Part shown: in pieces, positions 9,102 through 17,394 of the stretch
Layout of the letters: the number at the start of each line of letters is the position of its first letter
How positions within the stretch are numbered: position 1 is the stretch's first letter
Assembly: GCA_021732005.1 (NCBI GenBank)
Contig: JAKFVT010000062.1
Span: forward strand, 1-64,000
DNA length: 64,000 nucleotides
Direction of reading: 5' to 3'
Source: Mycobacterium sp.
Lineage (GTDB): Bacteria; Actinomycetota; Actinomycetes; Mycobacteriales; Mycobacteriaceae
Program-made: the position numbers and the translations under genes
Notes under the pieces: model-generated
Seen by the model: only the letters and a program-made list of their open reading frames with translations
Database searches by the model: none
What the model was told of the DNA's origin: nothing

Positions 9102-10352
9102 TCACCGCAAGGAGTACCGGGTCGGCAGGTGCTTGATCCCACCGACGAAGGTGGTGGCCATCAGCTCGGGGTCACCGGCGAGTTCGATCGATTTGATGCG
9201 CGGGACGAGTTCGGTGAAGAAGCTGTTCATCTCCATGCGGGCCAGGGCGGCGCCGAGGCAGAAGTGCACGCCGTAGCCGAAGGACAGGTGCTTGTTGGGG
9301 TCGCGTCCGACGTCGAAGCGCATCGGATCGTCGAACACCTCTTCGTCGCGGTTGGCCGAGACGTAGGACAGCAGAACGGATTCACCCTTGGCGATGGGGA
9401 CACCGCGGACCTCGGTGTCGGCCTGGGCGGTGCGCATGAACTCCTTCACCGGCACGATGCAGCGGATCATCTCCTCGACGGCAGTGCCCATCAGGCCCGG
9501 ATCATTCTGCAGCCGCCGCAATTCGTTTGGGTTGCGCAGCAATTCGAGCAGACCACCCGCGATTCCGGCGCTGGTCGTGTCGTGGCCCGCACTGGCGACG
9601 ATGACGTAGTACGAGGCGGTGTCCATGTCGGACAACGGTTCTCCGTTGATCGTGGCGTTGGCGATCGCGGAGGTCAGGTCCTCGGTGGGGTTTTCGCGGC
9701 GGGAAGCGGTCAGCGCCGAGAAGTAGCTGAAGAAGTCCAGCAGCACCGCGATCATCGCGTCTTTGTCTTCAGCGCGTTGGAACTCGCTGTCGTCGCCGCC
9801 GAACAGCTCCTGGGTGAGCTTGAGCATCCGGGGAAAGTCCGATTCCGGAAGGCCGAGCAGCGTCAGAATGACATACAGCGGAAAGTTGACCGCGATCTCC
9901 TGGGCGAAATCGAGCTCCGGTCCGCGCTCCACCATCTGGTCGACGTACATCTTGGCCAGCTCGTCGCAGCGGGTCTTCAACGCGCGCATGGCTTTTGGCC
10001 GGAACCAGTCGGCACCGATCTTGCGCAGGTCGCGGTGGTGCGGGTCGTCGATGTGGATCAGCGTGCTCAGTCCTGCCCCGGCTTCCCGGTCGGCGCGCAG
10101 TTTGTCGTCGAGGTCCTGCACCACCAGGATCGGACGGGGGTCGTTGGTGAACAGGTCATTCTGACGCTCGATGTCCATGATGTCGGCGTGCTTGGTGATC
10201 GCCCAGAACGGCCGGTAGCCGTCGACGTCCACCCACGACACGGGGGCGTGCGCACGCAGGTGTGCGAGCGCGCTGTGGAGCCCCGCCTCGTCGGTGTAGG
10301 CCTGCGGGTTGGCCAGGACGCGCGCCGCCTCATCCATGATCCGTGTCGTCAT
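9102..10352 (-). CDS. Cytochrome P450 monooxygenase
   Basis: A soluble bacterial-type cytochrome P450 of 416 residues that would hydroxylate a lipophilic substrate using external ferredoxin and reductase. The I-helix oxygen-activation motif AGHDTTS, the ExxR helix (EEMIR region) and the heme-binding loop FGYGVHFCLGAALAR with the ligand at Cys365 are all present. The start at 10352 (MTTRIMDEAARVL) has an AAGGAG Shine-Dalgarno at good spacing. A TetR gene is divergent, with a perfect palindrome between them, so the P450 is probably repressed by it. No ferredoxin gene is adjacent. The CYP family number is not assigned. Confidence 0.93.
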   Translation of the reverse strand: MTTRIMDEAARVLANPQAYTDEAGLHSALAHLRAHAPVSWVDVDGYRPFWAITKHADIMDIERQNDLFTNDPRPILVVQDLDDKLRADREAGAGLSTLIHIDDPHHRDLRKIGADWFRPKAMRALKTRCDELAKMYVDQMVERGPELDFAQEIAVNFPLYVILTLLGLPESDFPRMLKLTQELFGGDDSEFQRAEDKDAMIAVLLDFFSYFSALTASRRENPTEDLTSAIANATINGEPLSDMDTASYYVIVASAGHDTTSAGIAGGLLELLRNPNELRRLQNDPGLMGTAVEEMIRCIVPVKEFMRTAQADTEVRGVPIAKGESVLLSYVSANRDEEVFDDPMRFDVGRDPNKHLSFGYGVHFCLGAALARMEMNSFFTELVPRIKSIELAGDPELMATTFVGGIKHLPTRYSLR

Positions 10353-10383
10353 CGGTGACTCCTTGCGCCATACGAGTAATCTG

Positions 10384-10397
10384 GAACGAATTCGTTC
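10384..10397. promoter_or_regulatory. Palindromic operator between P450 and TetR genes
   Basis: A perfect 14-base palindrome, GAACGAATTCGTTC, lies in the 68-base gap between the divergent P450 and TetR starts. Its position and symmetry fit an operator of the adjacent TetR regulator controlling both directions. The regulator assignment is inference. Confidence 0.6.
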
Positions 10398-10420
10398 TGG
10401 ATTATGGCGTGGCACACACG

Positions 10421-11047
10421 ATGGGTCAAGATGGCGTCATGGTTGTCGAAGGACGCACCTACGGCGGGCTCAGTTCACTCCAGCGCTCGCAAGAGCGCCG
10501 TGCCCGACTGCTCGACGCCGCCCGCGACCTGATCGCCGAGGTGGGCGTCGCGCCGCTGACCGTCGACCTGGTGTGTCAGCGGGCGAGACTGAGCAAGCGC
10601 TACTTCTATGCCGAATTCAGCACGAAAGACGATCTTCTGGACGCCTGTGCCGAAGACCTGTACAGCAGGCTCAAGGCTGCAATGGAGGTGGTGCTGGCCA
10701 CCGTTCCCAAGCCCGAGCGCGCCCATGGCGTCCTTCGCATGGTGGTGCAGACATTGGTAGCCAGCGCAGCCGATGCGCGCCTCCACATGGAGTCGCCTGG
10801 ATTCCCGCGACTACGCCAGCTCCAACAACGGGAGATCAGTGCGTTCACCGAACGCATCGCGGCCGAAGCAATGCCGTTCGAGGGACCGCCGAAGCCGTCA
10901 GTGGACCGCCTGCTTGCGACCAGGACGATGGTCACCGCCGCCACGGAGCTCATCGGCGCCTGGCTGCACGGCGACATCGACACCGACGAGCACACCCTTA
11001 TCGCCACGCTGACCGCCACCACGCTCGGAGCAGCGGGGGCGGTCTGA
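10421..11047 (+). CDS. TetR-family transcriptional regulator
   Basis: A 208-residue TetR regulator. The DNA-binding domain reads RRARLLDAARDLIAEVGVAPLTVDLVCQRARLSKRYFYAEFSTKDDLL, followed by a helical ligand-binding domain. The start is ATG 10421 or ATG 10439; both are in frame and differ by six residues. The gene is divergent from the P450 and its stop overlaps the start of the siderophore-reductase gene (TGATG), so the reductase is probably co-expressed with its regulator. The ligand is unknown. Confidence 0.9.
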   Translation: MGQDGVMVVEGRTYGGLSSLQRSQERRARLLDAARDLIAEVGVAPLTVDLVCQRARLSKRYFYAEFSTKDDLLDACAEDLYSRLKAAMEVVLATVPKPERAHGVLRMVVQTLVASAADARLHMESPGFPRLRQLQQREISAFTERIAAEAMPFEGPPKPSVDRLLATRTMVTAATELIGAWLHGDIDTDEHTLIATLTATTLGAAGAV

Positions 11048-11850
11048 TGAGCTTCACGCCCGCGACCGTCGTCGAGACGCTCGCGCCGAACCCGCGGCTG
11101 CGTCGCGTCAGGCTGCGGGTAGACGCCCCCGAATCGCTGGCCGGCGCACCGGGCGCCGATTGCGCCGTCGGGGTGTACTTCGACGCGGCGTGCCCGAACA
11201 ACGGCCGCACCTACTCGGTGCACCGCCAGGCCGGAGACCTCATCGACCTCGACATCCTGGTGCACCCCGGCGGTCCCGGCAGCGTGTGGGCGCAGACCGC
11301 CAGGGTGGGCGATCGTGTCGGCCTCGACCATGCCCGGGCGTGGTACCGGCCGCCACCGAGTACGACGTGGCAGCTGCTGGTTGCCGATCTCGCCGGGCTA
11401 CCCGCGCTCGCCCGCATCATCGCCGAGGCGCCGCTGATCGTCTCCACCACCGTCGTGGTCGAGGTAGTCGATCACGACGATCTCTCCTATCTGCCGACCC
11501 GGCCCGGCGTCACGCTCATACCCAGCCTGGGCAGCGGGAACGGTGTCGCGGCGAGCCGGCTCACGCAGCTGGTCCGCGACCTTGAGCTCCCGGCGAACGG
11601 TTACTGCTGGTTCGGCGGGGAAGCGGGCGCATCACGGGACGTCCGCAAGCATCTGCGGGGCCGCGGCTGGACCATCGACCAGTACGACGTGATGGGGTAC
11701 TGGCGGCAGGACTCCGCTGCCTGGGACGCGCGGTTCGCCCTGATCGGAGACGACTTCCTCGCCACATACCGGCAGGCGATCGCCGAGGGCAAGAGCGACA
11801 AGGCGGCCGCAGAGGAATTCGACGACGCCCTCGAGCAGATCGGCCTCTAG
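11047..11850 (+). CDS. Siderophore-interacting protein (FAD/NAD(P)H ferric-siderophore reductase)
   Basis: A 267-residue SIP-family flavoprotein. The FAD-binding segment contains NNGRTYSVHRQAGDLIDLDILVHPGGPGSVWA (RxYSxR-like and HGxxGPxxxWA-like motifs). The C-terminal NAD(P)H-binding part contains CWFGGEAGASRDVRKHL and DQYDVMGYWR, typical of this family. Members reduce Fe(III) in siderophores in the cytosol to release iron. The ATG overlaps the TetR stop by one base. No IdeR-type iron box was seen nearby, so expression may follow the TetR rather than iron. Confidence 0.88.
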   Translation: MSFTPATVVETLAPNPRLRRVRLRVDAPESLAGAPGADCAVGVYFDAACPNNGRTYSVHRQAGDLIDLDILVHPGGPGSVWAQTARVGDRVGLDHARAWYRPPPSTTWQLLVADLAGLPALARIIAEAPLIVSTTVVVEVVDHDDLSYLPTRPGVTLIPSLGSGNGVAASRLTQLVRDLELPANGYCWFGGEAGASRDVRKHLRGRGWTIDQYDVMGYWRQDSAAWDARFALIGDDFLATYRQAIAEGKSDKAAAEEFDDALEQIGL

Positions 11851-11894
11851 GGACACCCCGACAACGATCCGACAACCCGTTATCTGGCGGTGCT

Positions 11895-11909
11895 TGTGAT
11901 CCGCATCAC
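11895..11909. promoter_or_regulatory. CRP-like binding site
   Basis: TGTGA-TCCGCA-TCAC matches the mycobacterial CRP consensus TGTGA-N6-TCACA closely. It is centred about 50 bases before the ATG of a small membrane protein. A TAGGAT (-10-like) follows at 11917, so the site would overlap the -35 region and might repress. Confidence 0.5.
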
Positions 11910-11952
11910 GTGTTCCTAGGATCATGAACTAAGTCACATACGGAGGTGTTGG

Positions 11953-12168
11953 ATGACGGGCATGGAACGTCCTCAAGGACCGAGAGTCGTACCGATCCCC
12001 CGCGCTGCCATCAACCCGCACACCGGGCTGATGGCTTTCCTCATGGTCGCGATCTTCGTCGCCGGTGTCGTCGGCGTGGTGGTGGCACTGTCGATGGGTC
12101 ACGCAGCGTTCGTGCTGAGCATCGTGCTCATCTCGTTCGGGCTCATCGCCGCCGCCGCCATCTGCTGA
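11953..12168 (+). CDS. Small two-helix membrane protein
   Basis: A 71-residue protein with a basic, Pro-rich N-terminus (about 27 residues) and two hydrophobic helices (about 28-46 and 50-70). The ATG has a strong GGAGG Shine-Dalgarno seven bases upstream, and a CRP-like site precedes it. It stands alone between the siderophore reductase and the LysE exporter. No family was recognised. Confidence 0.75.
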   Translation: MTGMERPQGPRVVPIPRAAINPHTGLMAFLMVAIFVAGVVGVVVALSMGHAAFVLSIVLISFGLIAAAAIC

Positions 12169-12249
12169 CGTCCTACCGCATTAGCGGCACTTACGCACCT
12201 GAAATAACTTTAGCTGGACTGTTGCGTCGGTCCTACCTAGCGTTGAAGC

Positions 12250-12849
12250 ATGACCTCGCCCCTCCTCGTCGGATTCTTGACGTCGTTCGCGCTGATCGCC
12301 GCCATCGGTGCGCAGAACGCGTTCGTCCTGCGTCAGGGAATTCGGCGTGAGCACGTCCTCGCGGTGGTCAGCGTGTGCGCGGTCTCCGACTTGCTGCTCA
12401 TCACCGCCGGCATCGCGGGCATCGGTGCCGTCATCACCGCGCACCCGAACACCGTCACGGTGGCCAAGATCGGCGGGGCAGCCTTCCTCTTCGGCTATGG
12501 CGCCATGGCGGCACGCCGAGCCCTGAAATCCGCCAGCATGGCGCCTGCGCAGAACGGCTCCACGCGGTTGATCTCGGTGCTGCTGACGTGCCTGGCCATG
12601 ACCTTCCTCAACCCGCACGTGTACCTGGACACCGTCGTGCTGCTCGGAACGCTGGCCAATCAGCACGCCGACAGCCGGTGGTTGTTCGGCATCGGCGCGG
12701 TGACCGCCAGCGTCGTGTGGTTCTTCAGCCTGGGGTTCGGCGCGCGCCGGCTGGCCGGGTTGTTCGCCACTCCGCTGACGTGGCGGATCCTCGACGGTCT
12801 GATTGCGGCCGCAATGATTGGCCTCGGCATCTCGCTGGTGGTGGGTTAA
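12250..12849 (+). CDS. lysE: LysE/ArgO-family basic amino acid exporter
   Basis: A 199-residue inner-membrane exporter of the LysE superfamily, closest by eye to LysE/ArgO: the N-terminus contains the signature GAQNAFVLRQGIRREHV, and the second half has TFLNPHVYLDTVVLLG. About six transmembrane segments are visible. Such proteins export excess lysine or arginine and are normally activated by an adjacent LysG/ArgP regulator; here a LysG-like gene lies on the opposite strand about 3.4 kb upstream. Confidence 0.93.
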   Translation: MTSPLLVGFLTSFALIAAIGAQNAFVLRQGIRREHVLAVVSVCAVSDLLLITAGIAGIGAVITAHPNTVTVAKIGGAAFLFGYGAMAARRALKSASMAPAQNGSTRLISVLLTCLAMTFLNPHVYLDTVVLLGTLANQHADSRWLFGIGAVTASVVWFFSLGFGARRLAGLFATPLTWRILDGLIAAAMIGLGISLVVG

Positions 12850-12858
12850 TCTCGCGCC

Positions 12859-13833
12859 GTGAGCGCGCAGTGGACGAGGCGTGGATTCCTGGGAGCCGCC
12901 GGGGCGGCAGGGGTGCTGGTTGCGGCGGCGTGCTCGTCGAACAGATCCGGCGACGACGCCAACCCCACCTCGGTGACCATCAAGCACATTTTCGGCGAAA
13001 CCACGATCGCCGCACCGCCGAAACGAGTCGTCAGCGCCGGCTTCACCGAGCAGGACGATCTGCTGGCGGTCGGGGTGACCCCCATCGCGGTGACCAACTG
13101 GTTCGGCGACCAACCCTTCGGTGTATGGCCGTGGGCCCGCGCCAAGCTCGGATCGGCCCAGCCCGTTGTCCTCAACCTGGACAACGGGATTCAGGTGGAG
13201 CAGATCGCGGCGCTCAAACCCGACCTGATCGTTGCCGTCAACGCCGGACTCGACGCCGACACCTACAAGAAGCTGTCGGCGATCGCGCCGACCATTGCCC
13301 AGTCCGACGACGAAGCCTTCTTCGAACCCTGGAAGAACCAGGCCACCGCGGTGGGAACCGCGGTGTTCCAGGGCACGCAGATCAAGCAGCTGATCGCCGA
13401 CGTCGACGCCAAGTTCGCCGACGTCGCCAAGAACAACCCCGGTTTCAAAGACAAGAAGGCCGTACTCCTGGCGGGCAGCTTCTCCGGTGACACCCTGACC
13501 GCGACGCTGCCCGGCTGGCGCACCGACTTCCTGACCGCGATGGGCTTCCAGATCGCCGACAGCATCACCGCATATGCCGTCGACGACCACCGGGCCGCGG
13601 TCCCCCGCGACAAGCTCGCCGACGCCCTCGACTCCGCCGACGTGCTGATCTGGTCCACCGAGAGCGACGCCGACCAAGCGGCGCTGTCCGCCGATCCCGG
13701 GATCGCCAAGCTGGCCACTCGGAACGTGTTCACCGGCCAGGACCTCGCCGGCGCGATCGCGTTCGCCTCGCCACTGTCCTACCCCGTGGTCGCCGATCAG
13801 TTGCCGCCGCTGCTCTCACGCGCGCTGGCCTGA
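12859..13833 (+). CDS. Iron-siderophore ABC substrate-binding lipoprotein (FecB-like)
   Basis: A 324-residue exported solute-binding lipoprotein. Both a twin-arginine motif (TRRGFLG) and a lipobox ending LVAAAC at Cys25 are present, indicating folded export and lipid anchoring. The remainder is a class III (FepB/FecB) periplasmic fold with the PKRVVSAGFTEQDDLLAVGV opening typical of ferric-siderophore binders. The start is GTG 12859, nine bases after lysE. It corresponds in position to Rv0265c of M. tuberculosis. No ABC permease or ATPase is encoded nearby. Confidence 0.88.
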   Translation: MSAQWTRRGFLGAAGAAGVLVAAACSSNRSGDDANPTSVTIKHIFGETTIAAPPKRVVSAGFTEQDDLLAVGVTPIAVTNWFGDQPFGVWPWARAKLGSAQPVVLNLDNGIQVEQIAALKPDLIVAVNAGLDADTYKKLSAIAPTIAQSDDEAFFEPWKNQATAVGTAVFQGTQIKQLIADVDAKFADVAKNNPGFKDKKAVLLAGSFSGDTLTATLPGWRTDFLTAMGFQIADSITAYAVDDHRAAVPRDKLADALDSADVLIWSTESDADQAALSADPGIAKLATRNVFTGQDLAGAIAFASPLSYPVVADQLPPLLSRALA

Positions 13834-13856
13834 CCTGCCGTGCTTGGATAGCACCT

Positions 13857-14573
13857 GTGACAAGCAGCCAGGCCACGGCGCGCGCCGACGTTCCCACTCC
13901 CGGATTCGCGCAGGTCGGTTCTCGCTATTATCCGGTCTTCGTCTCCGTCTTCACGGCTCTGGTCATCATCTCCAATGTCACCGCCACCAAAGGTGTCGCG
14001 TTCGGGCCCGTCATCGGAAACTGGTCGATCATCACCGACGGCGGTTTCATCGTCTTTCCGCTGACGTACGTGATCGGCGACGTGCTGTCCGAGGTGTACG
14101 GGTTCAAAGCCGCGCGCCGGGCCATCATCCTCGGGTTCGCGATGAACATCCTGGCGGCGCTGGCGTTCTGGGTGACGATTTATCTCCCGTCGGCCGACTT
14201 CTACACCAACCAGGAACACTTCGAGAACATCGTCCACGCCTACACCCAGCTGATCATCGCCGGCTTGGCCGGCTTCATCGTCGGCCAGACCATCAACGCG
14301 TGGACCGTCGTCAAGATCAAAGAACGCACCAAGGAAAAGCACCTGTGGGCGCGGCTGGTCGGCTCGACCTTCGCCGGGCAGCTCGGCGACACCCTGGTGT
14401 TCTGCAGCATCGCCGCCGGCGCCATCGGCATCACCAGCTTCGGCGACTTCGTCACCTATACCGCGCTGGGCTGGGTCTACAAGACCGCCGTCGAAGTGAT
14501 CATGCTGCCGGTGACGTATCGGGTCATCGGATACATCAAGCGGCACGAGCCGACGTACACCCTGATGGTCTGA
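13857..14573 (+). CDS. VUT-family transporter (queuosine precursor transporter YhhQ type)
   Basis: A 238-residue membrane protein with about six helices. The pattern SNVTATKGV near residue 40, followed by FPLTYVIGDVLSEVYGF and later AGQLGDTLVF, is characteristic of the VUT/YhhQ family, whose studied members import queuosine precursors such as preQ0 or preQ1. The start is GTG 13857. It sits between the iron lipoprotein and pxpB, which are close neighbours in M. tuberculosis, so it may be an insertion here. The substrate is inferred from family only. Confidence 0.87.
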   Translation: MTSSQATARADVPTPGFAQVGSRYYPVFVSVFTALVIISNVTATKGVAFGPVIGNWSIITDGGFIVFPLTYVIGDVLSEVYGFKAARRAIILGFAMNILAALAFWVTIYLPSADFYTNQEHFENIVHAYTQLIIAGLAGFIVGQTINAWTVVKIKERTKEKHLWARLVGSTFAGQLGDTLVFCSIAAGAIGITSFGDFVTYTALGWVYKTAVEVIMLPVTYRVIGYIKRHEPTYTLMV

Positions 14574-14597
14574 TCTTCGGCAAGGGCGACAGACCTC

Positions 14598-15239
14598 GTG
14601 GTGTCCAACACAATTCGCGACTACGGCGACCGGGCGCTGCTGCTGGAATGCCCGTCCACCGACGAGGTGCTGGCACTGGCCGCAAGCCTGCGCGAGGCAC
14701 GGTTGCCCGGCGTCCTGGACATCGTGCCGACCGCCGGTACCGTGCTGCTCACCCTCGCCGACCCGTCTGACCAGGCGCCAACGCGGCAGCGCCTCACCCG
14801 GCTGCGCGTCGACCCCGGGCGCGTCGAGCACCGTCCGAGCGGTGAGGTCGACGTGACGATCGACGTGGTCTACGACGGCCCCGACCTCGTCGACGTCGCG
14901 ACGCACACCGACATGACGACCGCCGAGGTGATCGAGGCGCATACCCGAACGCCATGGCGAGTCGGATTCGGCGGATTCGCACCGGGTTTCGCCTATCTCG
15001 TCGGCGGTGATTCCCGCTTGACGGTGCCACGGCGCAGCGATCCCCGCACCGCGGTGCCGGCCGGATCGGTAGGCCTGGCAGGCGATTTCAGCGGAATCTA
15101 TCCGCGGCCCTCGCCCGGCGGCTGGCAGCTGATCGGACGCACCGACGCGGTGTTGTGGGACACCGGTCGCGCGCAACCCGCACTGCTCCTGCCCGGGATG
15201 TGGGTGCGATTCCGGGCTGTCACGCGGGGCCGGTCATGA
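14598..15239 (+). CDS. pxpB: 5-oxoprolinase subunit B
   Basis: A 213-residue protein of the PxpB (KipI/allophanate hydrolase subunit 1) family. The motif FGGFAPGFAYLVGGD followed by PRRSDPRTAVPAGSVGLAG is the family signature, and the C-terminal GGWQLIGRT is also typical. With PxpA and PxpC it hydrolyses 5-oxoproline to glutamate using ATP. The start is GTG 14598 or the adjacent GTG 14601. The stop overlaps the pxpC start (ATGA). No pxpA gene lies in the window. Confidence 0.9.
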   Translation: MVSNTIRDYGDRALLLECPSTDEVLALAASLREARLPGVLDIVPTAGTVLLTLADPSDQAPTRQRLTRLRVDPGRVEHRPSGEVDVTIDVVYDGPDLVDVATHTDMTTAEVIEAHTRTPWRVGFGGFAPGFAYLVGGDSRLTVPRRSDPRTAVPAGSVGLAGDFSGIYPRPSPGGWQLIGRTDAVLWDTGRAQPALLLPGMWVRFRAVTRGRS

Positions 15240-16129
15240 TCGCGCTCGAGGTCCTGCGAACCGGCCCCCTTGCGCTGCTGGAAGACCTCGGCCGGCCCGG
15301 TCTGGCGCACGTCGGGGTGACCCGCTCAGGGGCGGCTGACCGCAGCGCACATCGCTTGGCCAACCGGCTGGTGGCCAACCCCGACGACCGGGCCACCGTG
15401 GAGATCACCCTGGGCGGATTCGCCGCACGGGTACACGGCGGCGATGTCGACATCGCTGTGACGGGCGCCGACGCCGATCCAGCGGTAGGCGGAATTCCTT
15501 TTGGCAACAACAGCATTCATCGCGTTCGCGCCGGAGAAGTGATCTCTCTCGGCGCACCGCACGCCGGCCTGCGTAGTTACCTCGGGGTGCGCGGCGGGAT
15601 CGACGTCGAACCGGTGCTGGGCTCGCGCAGCTACGACACGATGTCGGGAATCGGGCCCCGGCCGCTGCGCGCGGGCGACGTGCTTGTGGTGGGCACCTCG
15701 AGCGAGCAGTTCCCCGAACTCGACCAGGCGCCGGTGGCCGCGATCGTCGCGGGCCGAATCGAGCTGCGCGTCGTGCCCGGGCCGCGTGATGACTGGTTCA
15801 CCGACCCCGACGCCCTGGTTCACACCGACTGGATTGCCACCGACCGAAGCGACCGAGTCGGAATGCGGCTGAGCGGGCGCCCCCTGACGTACCGATGGCC
15901 CGGCCGCCAGTTGCCGAGCGAAGGGGCCACCCGCGGCGCAATTCAGGTGCCCCCCAACGGTCAGCCGGTGATCCTGGGCGCCGATCACCCCGTGACCGGG
16001 GGCTACCCCGTCATCGGCGTGGTCACCGACGCAGATACCGACACGGTGGCGCAGATCCGGGCCGGCCAATCCGTGCGGCTGCGCTGGACCACACCCCGTA
16101 TCCCAGCGGACGGCTCCCCGGACTGGTAG
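15236..16129 (+). CDS. pxpC: 5-oxoprolinase subunit C
   Basis: A 297-residue PxpC (KipA/allophanate hydrolase subunit 2) family protein. Visible signatures are LLEDLGRPGLAHVGVTRSGAAD at the start and, near the C-terminus, PSEGATRGAIQVPPNGQPVIL and DHPVTGGYPVIGVV. It partners PxpB in ATP-dependent opening of 5-oxoproline. The ATG overlaps the pxpB stop by four bases, so the two are made together. The order pxpB-pxpC-aac matches Rv0264c-Rv0263c-Rv0262c. Confidence 0.9.
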   Translation: MIALEVLRTGPLALLEDLGRPGLAHVGVTRSGAADRSAHRLANRLVANPDDRATVEITLGGFAARVHGGDVDIAVTGADADPAVGGIPFGNNSIHRVRAGEVISLGAPHAGLRSYLGVRGGIDVEPVLGSRSYDTMSGIGPRPLRAGDVLVVGTSSEQFPELDQAPVAAIVAGRIELRVVPGPRDDWFTDPDALVHTDWIATDRSDRVGMRLSGRPLTYRWPGRQLPSEGATRGAIQVPPNGQPVILGADHPVTGGYPVIGVVTDADTDTVAQIRAGQSVRLRWTTPRIPADGSPDW

Positions 16130-16139
16130 AGCTGAGGGT

Positions 16140-16691
16140 GTGCACGCGCAGGTCCACACCGCCCGGCTGATCCACACCAGCGATCTGGATGCCGAGACCC
16201 GCCTGAGCGCCCGGCAGATGCTCACCGATGCGTTCGGCGGCCCGGCCGAATTCACCGACTCGGACTGGGAACACGCGCTGGGCGGGATGCACGCGATCAT
16301 CGCCCACCGCGGCGCGCTGATCGCCCACGCGGCCGTCGTTCAGCGCCGACTGCTCTACGACGGGACGGCATTGCGCTGTGGCTATGTCGAGGCCGTCGCG
16401 GTGCGCGACGACTGGCGGGGGCAGGGACTGGCCCATGCGGTGCTCGACGCCGTCGAGCAGGTGATCCGTGGCGCCTATCAGATCGGTGCACTCAGTTCGA
16501 CCCCGCTGGGCGAGACGATCTACCGCCCCCGCGGCTGGCTGCACTGGCAGGGGCCGACCTCGGTGTTGGCGCCCGACGGGCCCACCCGCACACCGGATGA
16601 CGACGGTTCGATCTTCGTCCTGCCGGTCGATGTCGAGGTCGATGCCACGGCGGAGTTGGCGTGTGACTGGCGCCCCGGCGACGTCTGGTAA
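16140..16691 (+). CDS. aac: Aminoglycoside 2'-N-acetyltransferase AAC(2')-I
   Basis: A 183-residue GNAT acetyltransferase, very close in pattern to chromosomal mycobacterial AAC(2')-Ic/Id: MHAQVHTARLIHTSDLD at the start, DWEHALGGMHAI, GYVEAVAVRDDWRGQGLAHAVLD (acetyl-CoA binding RxxGxG-like site) and the C-terminal ACDWRPGDVW. It transfers acetyl from acetyl-CoA to the 2'-amino group of some aminoglycosides; a housekeeping role is suspected because the gene is intrinsic in the genus. The start is GTG 16140, ten bases after pxpC. Confidence 0.93.
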   Translation: MHAQVHTARLIHTSDLDAETRLSARQMLTDAFGGPAEFTDSDWEHALGGMHAIIAHRGALIAHAAVVQRRLLYDGTALRCGYVEAVAVRDDWRGQGLAHAVLDAVEQVIRGAYQIGALSSTPLGETIYRPRGWLHWQGPTSVLAPDGPTRTPDDDGSIFVLPVDVEVDATAELACDWRPGDVW

Positions 16692-16836
16692 GTGCTCGAT
16701 AGATAGGTAACGGCATACAACTCGCCGTCCCGGTCGTCGCCGGCCCGCCGTCCAAGCCATGGGCATCACCGCTGGGCTGGGTCGGCAAGTCTGGGAACTG
16801 GCTGTGATCGAGCTAAGGCGGCCTTCCGATTGCCGC

Positions 16837-16856
16837 TATATAGCCCCCGTGATATA
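16837..16856. promoter_or_regulatory. Inverted repeat upstream of MarR-mmpS-mmpL
   Basis: TATAT and ATATA arms separated by ten bases lie nine bases before the MarR start, in an AT-rich patch of a GC-rich genome. It could be the operator and/or -10 region for autoregulation by the MarR protein. The assignment is inference. Confidence 0.4.
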
Positions 16857-16864
16857 GATACCCG

Positions 16865-17380
16865 GTGGCAAAACAGCCGACCAATCTCGATGTCAGCGAT
16901 TGCGTAGGCGATGCCCTCGACCAGGCGATGGATTTGACCATCCGATTCCTCAGCGACCGTGCCGATCTCAGCGCTTCCGCGGCGTTCACGATGAACCGGG
17001 TGTACCGCGAAGGTCCCGTCCGGTTGACCACACTTGCCGGCAAGGAAGGCGTCAGCCAGCCGTCGATGACCCAGTTGGTCCAGCGACTGGAACGCGCCGG
17101 GCTGGTGACTCGGTTGCCCGACCCTGACGACGGCCGGGCCTGCCTGATCGGAATCACCACCGAGGGTCAGGCGTTGCTTGATGATCGCAAGCGTTTACGC
17201 CGGGAACGTCTGGCGGCATTGATGACGACACTGACGGCCGAAGAGCAGTCGGCGCTGTGGCTCTCGGCGCGAGTGGCACTGCCGCTCATCGGCCGACTCG
17301 TCGCCAATGCCGACTGCGGGACAGACGGTGCTTCAGAGCAGGAAGAAGAAGGGCCGGCCGCGCCGCGGCCGGGCAGGTGA
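16865..17380 (+). CDS. MarR-family transcriptional regulator
   Basis: A 171-residue winged-helix regulator. The recognition region reads LTTLAGKEGVSQPSMTQLVQRLERAGLVTRLPDPDDGRACLIGITTEGQALL, a classic MarR wHTH and wing. The C-terminal tail is Glu/Pro-rich. It is the first gene of a three-gene run with mmpS and mmpL, so it probably controls that exporter and itself. It is not recognisably the Rv0678 regulator of mmpS5-mmpL5, which is a different MarR subgroup and is divergent rather than in line. The start is GTG 16865. Confidence 0.9.
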   Translation: MAKQPTNLDVSDCVGDALDQAMDLTIRFLSDRADLSASAAFTMNRVYREGPVRLTTLAGKEGVSQPSMTQLVQRLERAGLVTRLPDPDDGRACLIGITTEGQALLDDRKRLRRERLAALMTTLTAEEQSALWLSARVALPLIGRLVANADCGTDGASEQEEEGPAAPRPGR

Positions 17381-17394
17381 CGGAAGGTGTTCGG

